Positions 1 to 5,805 are shown, numbered from the stretch's first letter. The stretch: DNA of 5,805 bases from Pedosphaera sp. (GCA_009695405.1 SIAZ01000227.1:1-5805); one strand, 5' to 3'. Program-made: numbers and translations. Notes: generated by a model from the letters alone, not told the origin.

Positions 1-1
1 A

Positions 2-147
2 ACAGTTTCAGCGCCGTCTCCGGGGCAGTGGTCAGTTCTGGACCCGCCCCGGCCTTACCCATCTCCTTCAACTCTGCGTCCTGGTCAAAAACAAGGACGA
101 TCACCTCCTCTGGAACTGATTCTTACCGTCAACTCGTGAATGCACGG
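2..147 (+). repeat. Left arm of a perfect 146-bp inverted repeat
   Basis: Reading 2-147 forward gives the same sequence as reading 5805-5660 on the minus strand, with no mismatch in 146 bp. Identity ends at 147/148: both copies read TGCACGG, then the left copy continues ACCGCAAG and the right copy GTATCGG. The outer end is set by the window edge, so the true repeat may be longer. The repeated DNA encodes an internal piece of a PSD1/DUF1553 protein. It has no mobile-element features: no transposase, and its ends do not resemble insertion-sequence termini. It is either a recent inverted duplication or a product of assembly or amplification. Confidence 0.97.
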
Positions 148-159
148 ACCGCAAGTCCA

Positions 160-198
160 CCAGACCTTGGGAAAGGCAAAATTAGCCTTTTGATCTGG
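160..198 (-). terminator. Nested hairpin downstream of the pseudopilin gene, possible terminator
   Basis: Inner arms AAAGGC (172-177) and GCCTTT (185-190) pair perfectly around a 7-nt loop, with one extra G-U pair possible outside. Outer arms CCAGA (160-164) and TCTGG (194-198) pair around an asymmetric internal loop. It begins 15 bp past the pseudopilin stop on the minus strand, where a terminator is expected. There is no run of T after the stem in that direction, so efficient intrinsic termination is doubtful. Confidence 0.3.
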
Positions 199-212
199 GT
201 TTTGAGACGAAA

Positions 213-998
213 TTAGGGTTGTCCAGCGATTGGAATTTTAAAGAAGCACTGCCAACCACCGTAGTCCGAGCCGAGGCTGACTTTCTTACTTTGGTTCCAT
301 TCGACATGACCATCTTCGAAGGTGAAGTTGCCACCTTCAGGGGCTCCGCGTGCTCCCCGATGTACGGCGGTTGCCACTTTTTTCCCGTTGTAATCGGTAA
401 ACCAAGTGAGTTTGGGATCCAACATATTGGTAGTTTTGGAGCCTAAAGCTTGAAGGCGATCGATTAGGATTGGGGCTGAATCAAATTCACCTCCCAATTT
501 CTTTTTGAAAAACCATTGAGCGGTGCCTTGAGCACCCGTTGTGACATCTCCATCGCCCGTGGTTCTTCCAGGAAGATAAAAGTATCCGAGCAACTGCGAA
601 CCCGAATCGGAACTAATCATTCCGCGTTCAGCAGCACGATGCCAGTCGTCAGTCGGGCAAAAAAGCACGTCATTGGCTGCCCTCGTACTTTTGTCGGTGG
701 TCCGCCGATTTCGGATGAGGTAATTATTCCAGAAGTTGCTCATTGTAGGCATCATCCAACTGAACCCCGCTCCGCCACTGTTGTCGGGAAATTTATTTTC
801 GTTATCGGAAGCGTAAACGTTGATGGCGATCCCCCACTGTTTGCCATTACTAGAACAGGCAGTCTTAATAGCTCGCGATTTAGCTCGGCCCAGTGCTGGT
901 AGAAGCATTCCAGCCAAAATTGCGATAATAGCGATGACCACCAATAGCTCAATGAGGGTGAATGCGCGGTCTAATTTTAACGTGTTGGGGCGGTTCAT
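213..998 (-). CDS. Type IV pilin-like protein (pseudopilin) with prepilin N-terminus and H-Xn-DG tail
   Basis: The product has 261 residues. Residues 1-12 form a short basic prepilin leader ending in Ala12. The processing site lies before Phe13 in the motif AFTLIELLVVIAIIAILAG, with the conserved Glu at mature position 5 (Glu17). Residues 13-35 form the hydrophobic assembly helix. A prepilin peptidase would cut and N-methylate it, and the protein would sit in the inner membrane or a type II secretion/type IV pilus-like fibre. The globular part is poorly conserved but ends with His213 ... FEDGHVEW (Asp229-Gly230), matching the H-X9-DG tail of PVC pseudopilins, with a longer spacer here. These proteins occur in dozens to hundreds of copies per PVC genome and their individual roles are unknown. 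The ATG at 998 is chosen because it gives a normal-length leader; no clear Shine-Dalgarno precedes it. Confidence 0.93.
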   Translation of the reverse strand: MNRPNTLKLDRAFTLIELLVVIAIIAILAGMLLPALGRAKSRAIKTACSSNGKQWGIAINVYASDNENKFPDNSGGAGFSWMMPTMSNFWNNYLIRNRRTTDKSTRAANDVLFCPTDDWHRAAERGMISSDSGSQLLGYFYLPGRTTGDGDVTTGAQGTAQWFFKKKLGGEFDSAPILIDRLQALGSKTTNMLDPKLTWFTDYNGKKVATAVHRGARGAPEGGNFTFEDGHVEWNQSKKVSLGSDYGGWQCFFKIPIAGQP

Positions 999-1044
999 AG
1001 AAATTCTAAGATTAACGTCTCTCAGGCTCGTTTCGGGAGAAGGT

Positions 1045-1072
1045 CAAATAAAAGCACGAGGGGTGCCTCGTG
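1045..1072 (-). terminator. Intrinsic terminator-like hairpin upstream of the pseudopilin gene
   Basis: Arms CACGAGG (1055-1061) and CCTCGTG (1066-1072) form a perfect 7-bp GC-rich stem with a 4-nt loop. On the minus strand the stem is followed directly by CTTTTATTTG (1054-1045), a T-rich tail as in intrinsic terminators. The stem ends 56 bp before the pseudopilin start codon. It could end minus-strand transcription coming from the IS30 remnant or from a gene once upstream. Because a candidate promoter lies just above it, it could also act as a leader attenuator. The hairpin is seen directly; its function is inferred. Confidence 0.5.
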
Positions 1073-1100
1073 TGAAGCGTAGAAAACGATTAAGTTCCAG

Positions 1101-1129
1101 TTTAAATTGTACGCAGCGCGAGGAGTCAA
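1101..1129 (-). promoter_or_regulatory. Candidate sigma70-type promoter for the pseudopilin gene
   Basis: On the minus strand, TTGACT (1129-1124, five of six matches to the -35 consensus) is followed after 17 bp by TTTAAA (1106-1101, four of six matches to the -10 consensus). Transcription would begin near 1094, giving a leader of about 95 nt that contains the hairpin at 1055-1072. The pattern match is modest and untested. No other promoter of similar quality was found in 999-1242. Confidence 0.35.
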
Positions 1130-1242
1130 GTCGCGTTTACAAAGTTCGCGTTGTTCTAACAGGGCTAATTCCTTTGATGAGGGGTATAGGGTTAGTGAAC
1201 CGGTGGAAATGGCTTAAAGTGGGCAGTATTTGATTTTTGTAA

Positions 1243-1267
1243 GGCGAATTCAAGCGGCTAGCGCAAG
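1243..1267 (+). repeat. Left terminal inverted repeat of the IS30 element
   Basis: Begins GGCGAATTCAAGC and ends GCGCAAG. It matches the reverse complement of 2083-2107 at 22 of 25 positions. It overlaps the last codons and the TGA stop (1250-1252) of the transposase, a common arrangement in this family. Weaker, gapped similarity between the two ends continues inward to about 1284. Confidence 0.85.
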
Positions 1268-2006
1268 ACGGTCGGGGCGGTGGAAGCTGTCATGAGGAGT
1301 TTGGTCGGCAAGGCATTTTCTGGGGCGTGAGTTGAGCAGGGTTTCGACGCGTTTGACATCCTTGGTAGTGAGTTTTCCAAAGGCGCTGCTTTTGGAAAAG
1401 TGTTGCCGGATCAGGCCACTGGTATTTTCGTTGAGGCCGCGTTCCCAGGAATGGCAGGAATGAGCGAGCTAGGCTTTGGCTTCGACTTGTTCTGCTAGGT
1501 GGGCGTGGCGGGCGAACTCCTTGCCGTTGTCGAAGGTCATTGTCTCCACCTTGTCCCGGCAGGGATGCAAGGAGTGAAGCATTCCTTCAGTGACGGCGGC
1601 GGATTCCTTACACTCCAACAAAGCGATCAGGGTGTAACGACTCTTCCGCTTCACCATCATCACCAGTACGCTACCGCCGGGGTGACCGATGACGGTGTCC
1701 ACTTCCCAATCTCCCACTCGTGATCATTCCTCCACAATGGCAGGACTTTCATCAATCAAGACCTGAGCTTTAATCCGCCTGCGCCGCTCGCGGCCCAGTC
1801 CGCTTTTGCGATAGGATTTGCAGCGATGCCTCAAGTAGATGTGGATCTTGCCTCCGGTTCGCTTGTCCCGCTCACTTGAGTTCGCGTCCCACGCTGGGCA
1901 AATGCACTCCGATGGTGCGGGCGATGAATTCTTGAGAGCATGGCTGGCGGGTCAGGCTTTCGATGGTGTAACGCTGTTCTCGGGTCAGTCGCTGATATTT
2001 GCTCAT
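1250..2006 (-). pseudogene. IS30-family transposase, inactivated by internal deletion/frameshift and two stop codons
   Basis: The N-terminus (ATG at 2006) starts MSKYQRLTREQRYTIESL and carries the IS30 helix-turn-helix up to GRELK, then hits TGA at 1872-1874. A different frame resumes at 1867 with DKRTGGKIHIYLRHRCKSYR and runs to the natural TGA at 1250-1252. About 80 residues normally lying between these parts are missing. The second frame has two further stops. TGA at 1724-1726, in EE*SRVGDWEVD, is probably a mutated CGA Arg codon. TAG at 1469-1471, in AKA*LAHSCHSWERG, is probably a mutated Tyr codon. The DDE triad is still readable: the GDWEVDTVIG Asp, Asp of TFDNGKEF (1529-1531) and Glu of NENTSGLIRQHF (1427-1429). 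The protein cannot be made intact, so the element can only move if helped in trans. Confidence 0.9.
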
Positions 2007-2082
2007 TGGCTTGGGGGTTTGGTTTAGCGATCGAACCACAAGCCTAACACAGCTTCTGGCCCGTTTCCACCCGACCGCCCCC

Positions 2083-2107
2083 CTTGCGCTAGGCGCTTGA
2101 GTCCGCC
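2083..2107 (-). repeat. Right terminal inverted repeat of the IS30 element
   Basis: Read on the minus strand it begins GGCGGACTCAAGC and ends GCGCAAG, pairing with 1243-1267 with three mismatches. It lies about 77 bp upstream of the transposase ATG (2006), leaving room for the promoter such elements carry near this end. Confidence 0.85.
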
Positions 2108-2159
2108 GACCTAAACACAAATGCGTTCAGTTTTCCAACGATCTTAGATTGATCTTTGA

Positions 2160-2189
2160 TTGGAATTCAGTGCGCGAGTGGGGTAGATT
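2160..2189 (+). promoter_or_regulatory. Weak candidate promoter for the SUMF1-family gene
   Basis: TTGGAA (2160-2165) and TAGATT (2184-2189), 18 bp apart, each match four of six consensus bases. They lie 58-87 bp before the ATG, in the 139-bp gap between the IS30 element and the gene. This is the best pair I could find there, but such matches arise often by chance. Confidence 0.2.
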
Positions 2190-2246
2190 CACTCCTCCAA
2201 TTTGACCCGACCTATCAAACGCGGCAGGTGAACTTTCCAATCAATT

Positions 2247-3122
2247 ATGCTCTACTCTAGAGACACTGCCCGACTTTTAATTTTCAGCCTTCTCATCGCC
2301 ATCTGCTACGGTAGAGAAACTGCTTTGAACGTGCCGATACCGCAGGCCCGTCCGATGACTGTTGCACCGATTCTTCAGAAGGCACGACAGGCTGAAGGTT
2401 CACTGACCGCCGGGGACTCTTTCTTTTTAACAGTGGGAACGAATCGAATTGCCCTCCGTTGGATTCCATCGGGTCGTTTTATAATGGGTAGTTCTGTTTC
2501 AGAACCTTATCGAGATACAGATGAAATCCAGCATCAAGTTACATTGAAGCGCGGCTTTTTCCTCGCTGAAACCGAATGCCCTCAGTCACTTTGGGAGACG
2601 GTAATGGGGACTAATCCAAGTCATGGTCAAGCACCTGATCTCGCAGTAAACCAAGTTAATTGGAAAGAGATATTAAACTTTTGCGACAAGCTGACCACGC
2701 TACATCACCAACAAGGAATTCTTCCGGTAGGTTGTCGTTGGTCATTACCGACAGAAGCTCAGTGGGAATATGCCTGTCGTGCAAGCAGTGTTGTTGCTTA
2801 CGCCGGAAACCTGGATGAGATGGCTTGGCTCGAGGGTAATTCCAAGGGTAAATCGCATCCGGTTGGCTCCAAGAAACCCAATGCCTGGGGGCTATACGAT
2901 ATGCACGGTAGCGCAGCGGAATGGTGTCGCGACGGTTATACTGCCTACACAACTAACTCCGTCATCGATCCCGTCGGACCAGAATCTATAGATTCAAAAT
3001 GTGTTCGGGGCGGCAGTTGGCTCTATGGAGACAGACGCTGCCGCTCGGCAATGCGGGGCACTATGTCTAGCGGAGTGAAGGGCGATTATATCGGCTTTCG
3101 CCTCCTTTTGTCCCTACACTAA
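2247..3122 (+). CDS. Exported SUMF1/FGE-fold protein lacking one copper-site cysteine
   Basis: The product has 291 residues. Residues 1-22 look like a Sec signal peptide (basic start, hydrophobic LLIFSLLIAI core, cut probably after Gly22). Cys20 does not fit a good lipobox. The FGE-sulfatase/SUMF1 domain runs from about 65 to 287, with landmarks IPSGRFIMGSS (73-83), ETECPQSLWETVMGTNPSH (108-126), WSLPTEAQWEYACR (165-178), the WGLYDMHGSAAEWCRDGY block, and VRGGSWLYGDRRC followed by a final GFRLL. In formylglycine-generating enzymes two cysteines five residues apart after GGSW/Y bind copper (Cys336 and Cys341 in human). Here the first is Tyr260 and only the second, Cys265, remains. True sulfatase-activating activity is therefore unlikely; the family also includes non-FGE enzymes and binding proteins. 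No sulfatase gene is in view. AGGTGA at 2226-2231 is a weak, distant ribosome-site match; ATG 2247 is preferred because it gives the signal peptide. Confidence 0.93.
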   Translation: MLYSRDTARLLIFSLLIAICYGRETALNVPIPQARPMTVAPILQKARQAEGSLTAGDSFFLTVGTNRIALRWIPSGRFIMGSSVSEPYRDTDEIQHQVTLKRGFFLAETECPQSLWETVMGTNPSHGQAPDLAVNQVNWKEILNFCDKLTTLHHQQGILPVGCRWSLPTEAQWEYACRASSVVAYAGNLDEMAWLEGNSKGKSHPVGSKKPNAWGLYDMHGSAAEWCRDGYTAYTTNSVIDPVGPESIDSKCVRGGSWLYGDRRCRSAMRGTMSSGVKGDYIGFRLLLSLH

Positions 3123-3192
3123 GCTGACTCAATCTCGAGATATTTTCATAGTCTGCTTTTGAAATCACACAGAGGTTCAACCCCTCATTGAC

Positions 3193-4632
3193 TCAGGAGA
3201 GAATACCGCGCACCACATTTCCAGACACGTCCGTCAGTCGATAATCACGCCCCGAATATCGGTAGGTCAGTTTTTCGTGATCTAAACCCATTAAATGCAA
3301 AATCGTAGCGTGCAGATCATGCACGTGAACTCGGTCTTCTACCGCAGCGCATCCGAACTCGTCAGTTGCGCCATAGCTAAATCCGGCTTTAACGCCACCA
3401 CCTGCCAACCAGTTCGTGTATCCATAGTGATCGTGATCGCGACCCTTGGCTCCTTCAGAGGTAGGAGCACGTCCGAATTCTCCGCCCCAAACAAGGAGTG
3501 TATCCTCAAATAAACCACGCGCTTTGAGATCATAAATCAGGGCGGCGATGCCTTGATCACAGGCCTTTGCTAACTTGGCATGGCCATCGACAATATTTTC
3601 GTGACCGGTATCCCATGCGATATCGTAACCATCGATCGACAGGGATAACTGAACGACCCTCACGCCCTGCTCGATAAGGCGTCGGGCAAGCAAACATCCT
3701 TTGGCAAATTCACTCTCGCCATAGAGATCCCGTGTTGCTTGGGATTCCCGACTAATATCGAACACCTCCGGCACCGAAAACTGCATTCGGAAAGCCATCT
3801 CCATTGCCGCAATTCCTGCTTCAAGATCCTGATCTCGTTCCATTCGAGACAAGTGCTTTTGATTGAGCTGCGCCAAGAGATCCAACTGATGCCGCTGATC
3901 CCCTGTGGAAAGCTTCCGGTTCTTTAAATCGCGCATCACCGCGTCTGGTTTCATCTCGGCAATATTAACATAGCTACCGGCATAGACGCCGGGAAGGAAA
4001 GCATTCCCCCAATTTGCGAGCGTGCAACGGGGCTGAGCTCGAGGGGACATTGCGACAAAGCCGGGTAGATTCTGATTTTCCGTTCCGAGACCATAAACCA
4101 GCCACGAGCCCAGACTCGGGCGATTCGGTTGTAACGCCCCCACATTCATCATCATCATCGCCCCAGCATGCTCGGGGATGTCTGTATGCATCGAATGGAT
4201 GAAGCTGATGTCATCAACGCAGTTTGCCACTTTTGGGAAAATGTCACTGACCCACTTTCCCGATTGTCCATATTGCTGAAACCCAAAAGGTGAAGGCATT
4301 AACCCATTTTTGGTATTGCGTAGACTTTTACGATCCACCAATTCCGGTCGCTTCCCAGCATGCTTAGCCAACTGAGGCTTGTAATCAAAGGTGTCTACCT
4401 GTGAAGGCCCTCCCGGCATAAATAGTTGAATAACCCGTTTGGCTCTTGGGGTAAAATGCGGCCGTTTCGTTAGAAGTGATGCTCCCGCTCCCAGATCGGT
4501 AGCATCGGCCTGACCGAGTAGCCCAGCCAATCCAATGATTCCCATACCAGAACCAAGGTGACCAAGAAAATCGCGCCTCGAACTTAGCCTTGAGGCTCTC
4601 CGGAAAGCGGCTTCATGTTGTCTAAAAAACAT
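3193..4632 (-). CDS. DUF1501 family protein with Tat signal peptide
   Basis: The product has 479 residues when started at ATG 4632. The twin-arginine motif SRRDFL (18-23) is followed by a hydrophobic stretch ending near GLLGQADA, predicting folded export across the inner membrane. The DUF1501 domain fills the rest. Signature stretches are KRVIQLFMPGGPSQVDTFD near the start, FIHSMHTDIPEHAGAMMM, LPGFVAMSPRAQPRC, DTGHENIVDGHAKLAKACDQ, LLVWGGEFGRAP, GRDHDHYGYTNWLAGGGVKA, and a VHVHDLHATILHLMGLDH tail. The His/Asp-rich blocks resemble metal sites of the alkaline phosphatase/sulfatase superfamily, to which the family is distantly related; the reaction is unknown. It starts 10 bp after the PSD1 stop, implying one transcript and probable translational coupling, and no Shine-Dalgarno is visible. 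An in-frame ATG at 4713 would add 27 residues and overlap the upstream gene; it is less likely because it pushes the Tat motif inward. Length is normal for the family. Confidence 0.95.
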   Translation of the reverse strand: MFFRQHEAAFRRASRLSSRRDFLGHLGSGMGIIGLAGLLGQADATDLGAGASLLTKRPHFTPRAKRVIQLFMPGGPSQVDTFDYKPQLAKHAGKRPELVDRKSLRNTKNGLMPSPFGFQQYGQSGKWVSDIFPKVANCVDDISFIHSMHTDIPEHAGAMMMMNVGALQPNRPSLGSWLVYGLGTENQNLPGFVAMSPRAQPRCTLANWGNAFLPGVYAGSYVNIAEMKPDAVMRDLKNRKLSTGDQRHQLDLLAQLNQKHLSRMERDQDLEAGIAAMEMAFRMQFSVPEVFDISRESQATRDLYGESEFAKGCLLARRLIEQGVRVVQLSLSIDGYDIAWDTGHENIVDGHAKLAKACDQGIAALIYDLKARGLFEDTLLVWGGEFGRAPTSEGAKGRDHDHYGYTNWLAGGGVKAGFSYGATDEFGCAAVEDRVHVHDLHATILHLMGLDHEKLTYRYSGRDYRLTDVSGNVVRGILS

Positions 4633-4642
4633 AGGAATTGGA

Positions 4643-5805
4643 TTATCGGATTTGTTGAAACTCGTGAGCACTGAGTAACACTTGCGAATACAATTGCCAG
4701 GGTGATTGATCACCCGCTTTGAACGGAGTATCTAGAAAAGTCAAAGCAAGTGTCACTTCCTCGGCGAGAGGTAGACGTGAATACAGAATTAAGTACGCCC
4801 GCTCAATACGGCCTCGATCGTCGAAAATCTCCCGCTGAAGGCGCTCCGCAAATGCCTTGGCTCGATCACCCATAAAGGCGCTGTTCATCATAAAAAGATA
4901 CTGTTGAGGAATTGTACTCACCGAGCGGGACTCACTCGTAGACCGAGGAGTGGGAAAATCAAAAAGTCTGAGGAATTCATCAGAAACAAAACGATCGCCG
5001 TTACGACTGACCGTGCTGTACACAGTGCGTCGATGGATTTCGAGCATCTGATCAATAGACTTACCACCCAAGCTACGATCCAATTCTTCAGTCACGGCAA
5101 GAAAACTGTCGCGCAAAGACTCAACCTCCAGTTTACGCGGATTCATTCTCCATAGCAGACGATTTTCACCATCCATCGCAAAGGCGGCAGAAGAATAGTG
5201 ACTGATCATCTGCCATGTCGCCGAGAGCATTATTTTACGATGGAGACTTTTCAGGGACCATCCACCTTCTACCAAGCTGTTTGCCAACCATTCGAGTAAA
5301 TCAGGGTGGGTCGGAGCTTCACCGAGAACGCCAAAATTACTTGGGGTACGGACGAGTGCCTGCCCAAAATGATGTTTCCAAACTCGATTCACTAAGACAC
5401 GAGCCGTCAAAATAGTAGAGGGAGAGGTAACAGCCTCGGCAAGTTGACGCCGACCGCTGCCTTGACTAAAAATGACCGGTGATTCTCCTGCTAAAATTTG
5501 CAAAAAACGTCGAGGTGCCGGCTCCCCTGGCTTGCGTAGATCTCCCCGAATAGCCACGGGTAAATCACGATTACTATTCTCTTTGAGCATATGCGCTTTG
5601 GGGTAATCTGGGGGGCAACTTTGCTGCAATCTCTCTCGCTCCGCCTTCAACTCCGATACCCGTGCATTCACGAGTTGACGGTAAGAATCAGTTCCAGAGG
5701 AGGTGATCGTCCTTGTTTTTGACCAGGACGCAGAGTTGAAGGAGATGGGTAAGGCCGGGGCGGGTCCAGAACTGACCACTGCCCCGGAGACGGCGCTGAA
5801 ACTGT
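4643..5805 (-). CDS. PSD1/DUF1553 domain protein, C-terminal part (5' end beyond window)
   Basis: The frame is open to the window edge, with 386 codons visible before the TAA at 4643-4645. Counting from the GTG at 5779, recognisable DUF1553 blocks are RDLPVAIRGDLRKPGEPAPR (71-90), RVLVNRVWKHHFGQALVRTP (127-146) followed by NFGVLGEAPTHPDLLEWLA (148-166), NPRKLEVESLRDSFLAVTEE (213-232), TIPQQYLFMMNSAFM (289-303), RAYLILYSRLPLAEE (327-341) and LLSAHEFQQIR (368-378). A short charged, probably coiled segment (SELKAERERLQQ, 42-53) precedes the domain. Full-length relatives are usually 700-1100 residues, with an N-terminal signal peptide, a haem-binding PSCyt1 domain and DUF1549. That part is not in the window. 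The function is unknown; it is genetically tied to DUF1501. The 5' 146 bp are duplicated at the left edge. Confidence 0.95.
   Translation of the reverse strand, partial: SFSAVSGAVVSSGPAPALPISFNSASWSKTRTITSSGTDSYRQLVNARVSELKAERERLQQSCPPDYPKAHMLKENSNRDLPVAIRGDLRKPGEPAPRRFLQILAGESPVIFSQGSGRRQLAEAVTSPSTILTARVLVNRVWKHHFGQALVRTPSNFGVLGEAPTHPDLLEWLANSLVEGGWSLKSLHRKIMLSATWQMISHYSSAAFAMDGENRLLWRMNPRKLEVESLRDSFLAVTEELDRSLGGKSIDQMLEIHRRTVYSTVSRNGDRFVSDEFLRLFDFPTPRSTSESRSVSTIPQQYLFMMNSAFMGDRAKAFAERLQREIFDDRGRIERAYLILYSRLPLAEEVTLALTFLDTPFKAGDQSPWQLYSQVLLSAHEFQQIR
5660..5805 (-). repeat. Right arm of the perfect 146-bp inverted repeat
   Basis: This is the reverse complement of 2-147 without mismatch. This arm lies inside a continuous PSD1 reading frame (through codon Arg40 counted from GTG 5779), and its inner boundary continues smoothly into normal family sequence. 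It is therefore the parental copy, and the left arm is the displaced one. Confidence 0.97.

Larger units (their letters stand above)
1..216 (+). pseudogene. Truncated duplicate fragment of the PSD1/DUF1553 gene
   Basis: The reading frame is open from the window edge (first full codon at 4) to a TAG stop at 214-216. Codons through 147 are identical to the start of the visible part of the PSD1 gene at the other end, finishing with LVNAR. After the breakpoint the frame reads an unrelated tail of 22 residues, beginning TASPPDLGKGK, taken from DNA lying downstream of the pseudopilin gene. None of the conserved DUF1553 core is present, so no functional protein is expected. The GTG at 28 is only an internal valine codon in the intact copy and is not a credible start. 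Whether this junction exists in the cell depends on whether the inverted repeat is real. Confidence 0.7.
1243..2107 (-). mobile_element. Decayed IS30-family insertion sequence
   Basis: This 865-bp element is bounded by imperfect terminal inverted repeats (1243-1267 and 2083-2107) and contains a broken IS30-type transposase on the minus strand. Intact members of this type are roughly 1.1 kb, so about 240 bp appears lost, which fits the missing middle of the transposase. The stretch is visibly richer in GC than its neighbours (39 of 60 bases at 1501-1560, against 26 of 60 at 481-540), in line with an outside origin. Bases just outside the repeats (GTAA on the left, GACC on the right) do not form an obvious target duplication. 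It lies between the pseudopilin and SUMF1 genes and interrupts neither. Confidence 0.88.

Noticed and set aside
516..1233. Plus-strand open frames of about 130 codons over and beside the pseudopilin gene
   Set aside because: They lie opposite a clear pseudopilin gene or in its upstream region, show no recognisable family or membrane/signal features, and have no convincing ribosome site.
1239..2111. Target-site duplication flanking the IS30 element
   Set aside because: The flanks GTAA and GACC do not match; the duplication is absent, eroded, or the true ends differ by a few bases.
2007..2120. A longer N-terminus for the transposase starting near 2120
   Set aside because: It would begin outside the right terminal repeat and add residues with no similarity to IS30 transposases, whereas the family N-terminus begins at MSKYQRL (2006).
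2296..2312. Lipoprotein signal at Cys20 of the SUMF1-family protein
   Set aside because: The residue before the cysteine is Ile, where lipoboxes need Gly, Ala or Ser.
3123..3192. Possible terminator between the convergent SUMF1 and DUF1501 genes (GAGG/CCTC and TTGAA/TTCAA pairings)
   Set aside because: Stems are only 4-5 bp with no T-run; too weak to annotate, although a shared terminator would be expected here.
3295..4202. Several open frames of 60-75 codons opposite the DUF1501 gene
   Set aside because: The DUF1501 frame is family-matched over its whole length; these are by-products of its codon use.
1..5805. CRISPR array, tRNA, rRNA, or terminal repeats of a linear replicon
   Set aside because: No regularly spaced repeats or RNA gene signatures were found. 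The end repeats lie within PSD1 coding sequence with no replication or telomere-resolution gene, so a linear replicon is unsupported.

Overview
The window looks like a fragment of a genome from the Planctomycetes-Verrucomicrobia (PVC) group, most likely Verrucomicrobiota. Two observations support this. First, a DUF1501 gene sits directly behind a PSD1/DUF1553 gene, a pairing found in very large numbers in Planctomycetes and Verrucomicrobia. Second, there is a type IV pilin-like (pseudopilin) protein with the H-Xn-DG tail typical of the same groups. The taxonomic call is inferred from gene families only; no marker gene is present.

Layout, left to right. Positions 2-147 are an exact inverted copy of 5660-5805, so both edges of the window carry the same 146 bp of PSD1/DUF1553 coding sequence in opposite orientation. 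The left copy breaks off at 147/148 and runs into the downstream side of a minus-strand pseudopilin gene (213-998). That gene has a candidate promoter (1101-1129) with a terminator-like hairpin (1045-1072) inside the predicted leader. A decayed IS30-family insertion sequence follows (1243-2107). It keeps recognisable terminal inverted repeats, but its transposase is broken by an internal deletion/frameshift and two stop codons. A plus-strand exported SUMF1/FGE-fold protein (2247-3122) comes next, lacking one of the two copper-binding cysteines of true formylglycine-generating enzymes. It converges with a minus-strand pair: a PSD1/DUF1553 gene (partial, 4643-5805) followed 10 bp later by a Tat-exported DUF1501 gene (3193-4632).

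How the genes fit together: all three complete genes encode proteins with export signals by different routes (type IV prepilin leader, Sec-like, Tat). The PSD1 gene is cut at its 5' end, so its own signal cannot be seen. PSD1 and DUF1501 look like one operon. Their biochemical role is not established; a link to polysaccharide breakdown in sulfatase-rich PVC bacteria has been proposed but cannot be shown here. Nothing ties the pseudopilin or the SUMF1 protein to that operon except proximity.

I did not find a convincing new system. The points most worth a second look are the perfect terminal inverted repeat (a real duplication or an assembly/amplification chimera), the leader hairpin before the pseudopilin gene, and the cysteine-to-tyrosine change in the SUMF1 protein.
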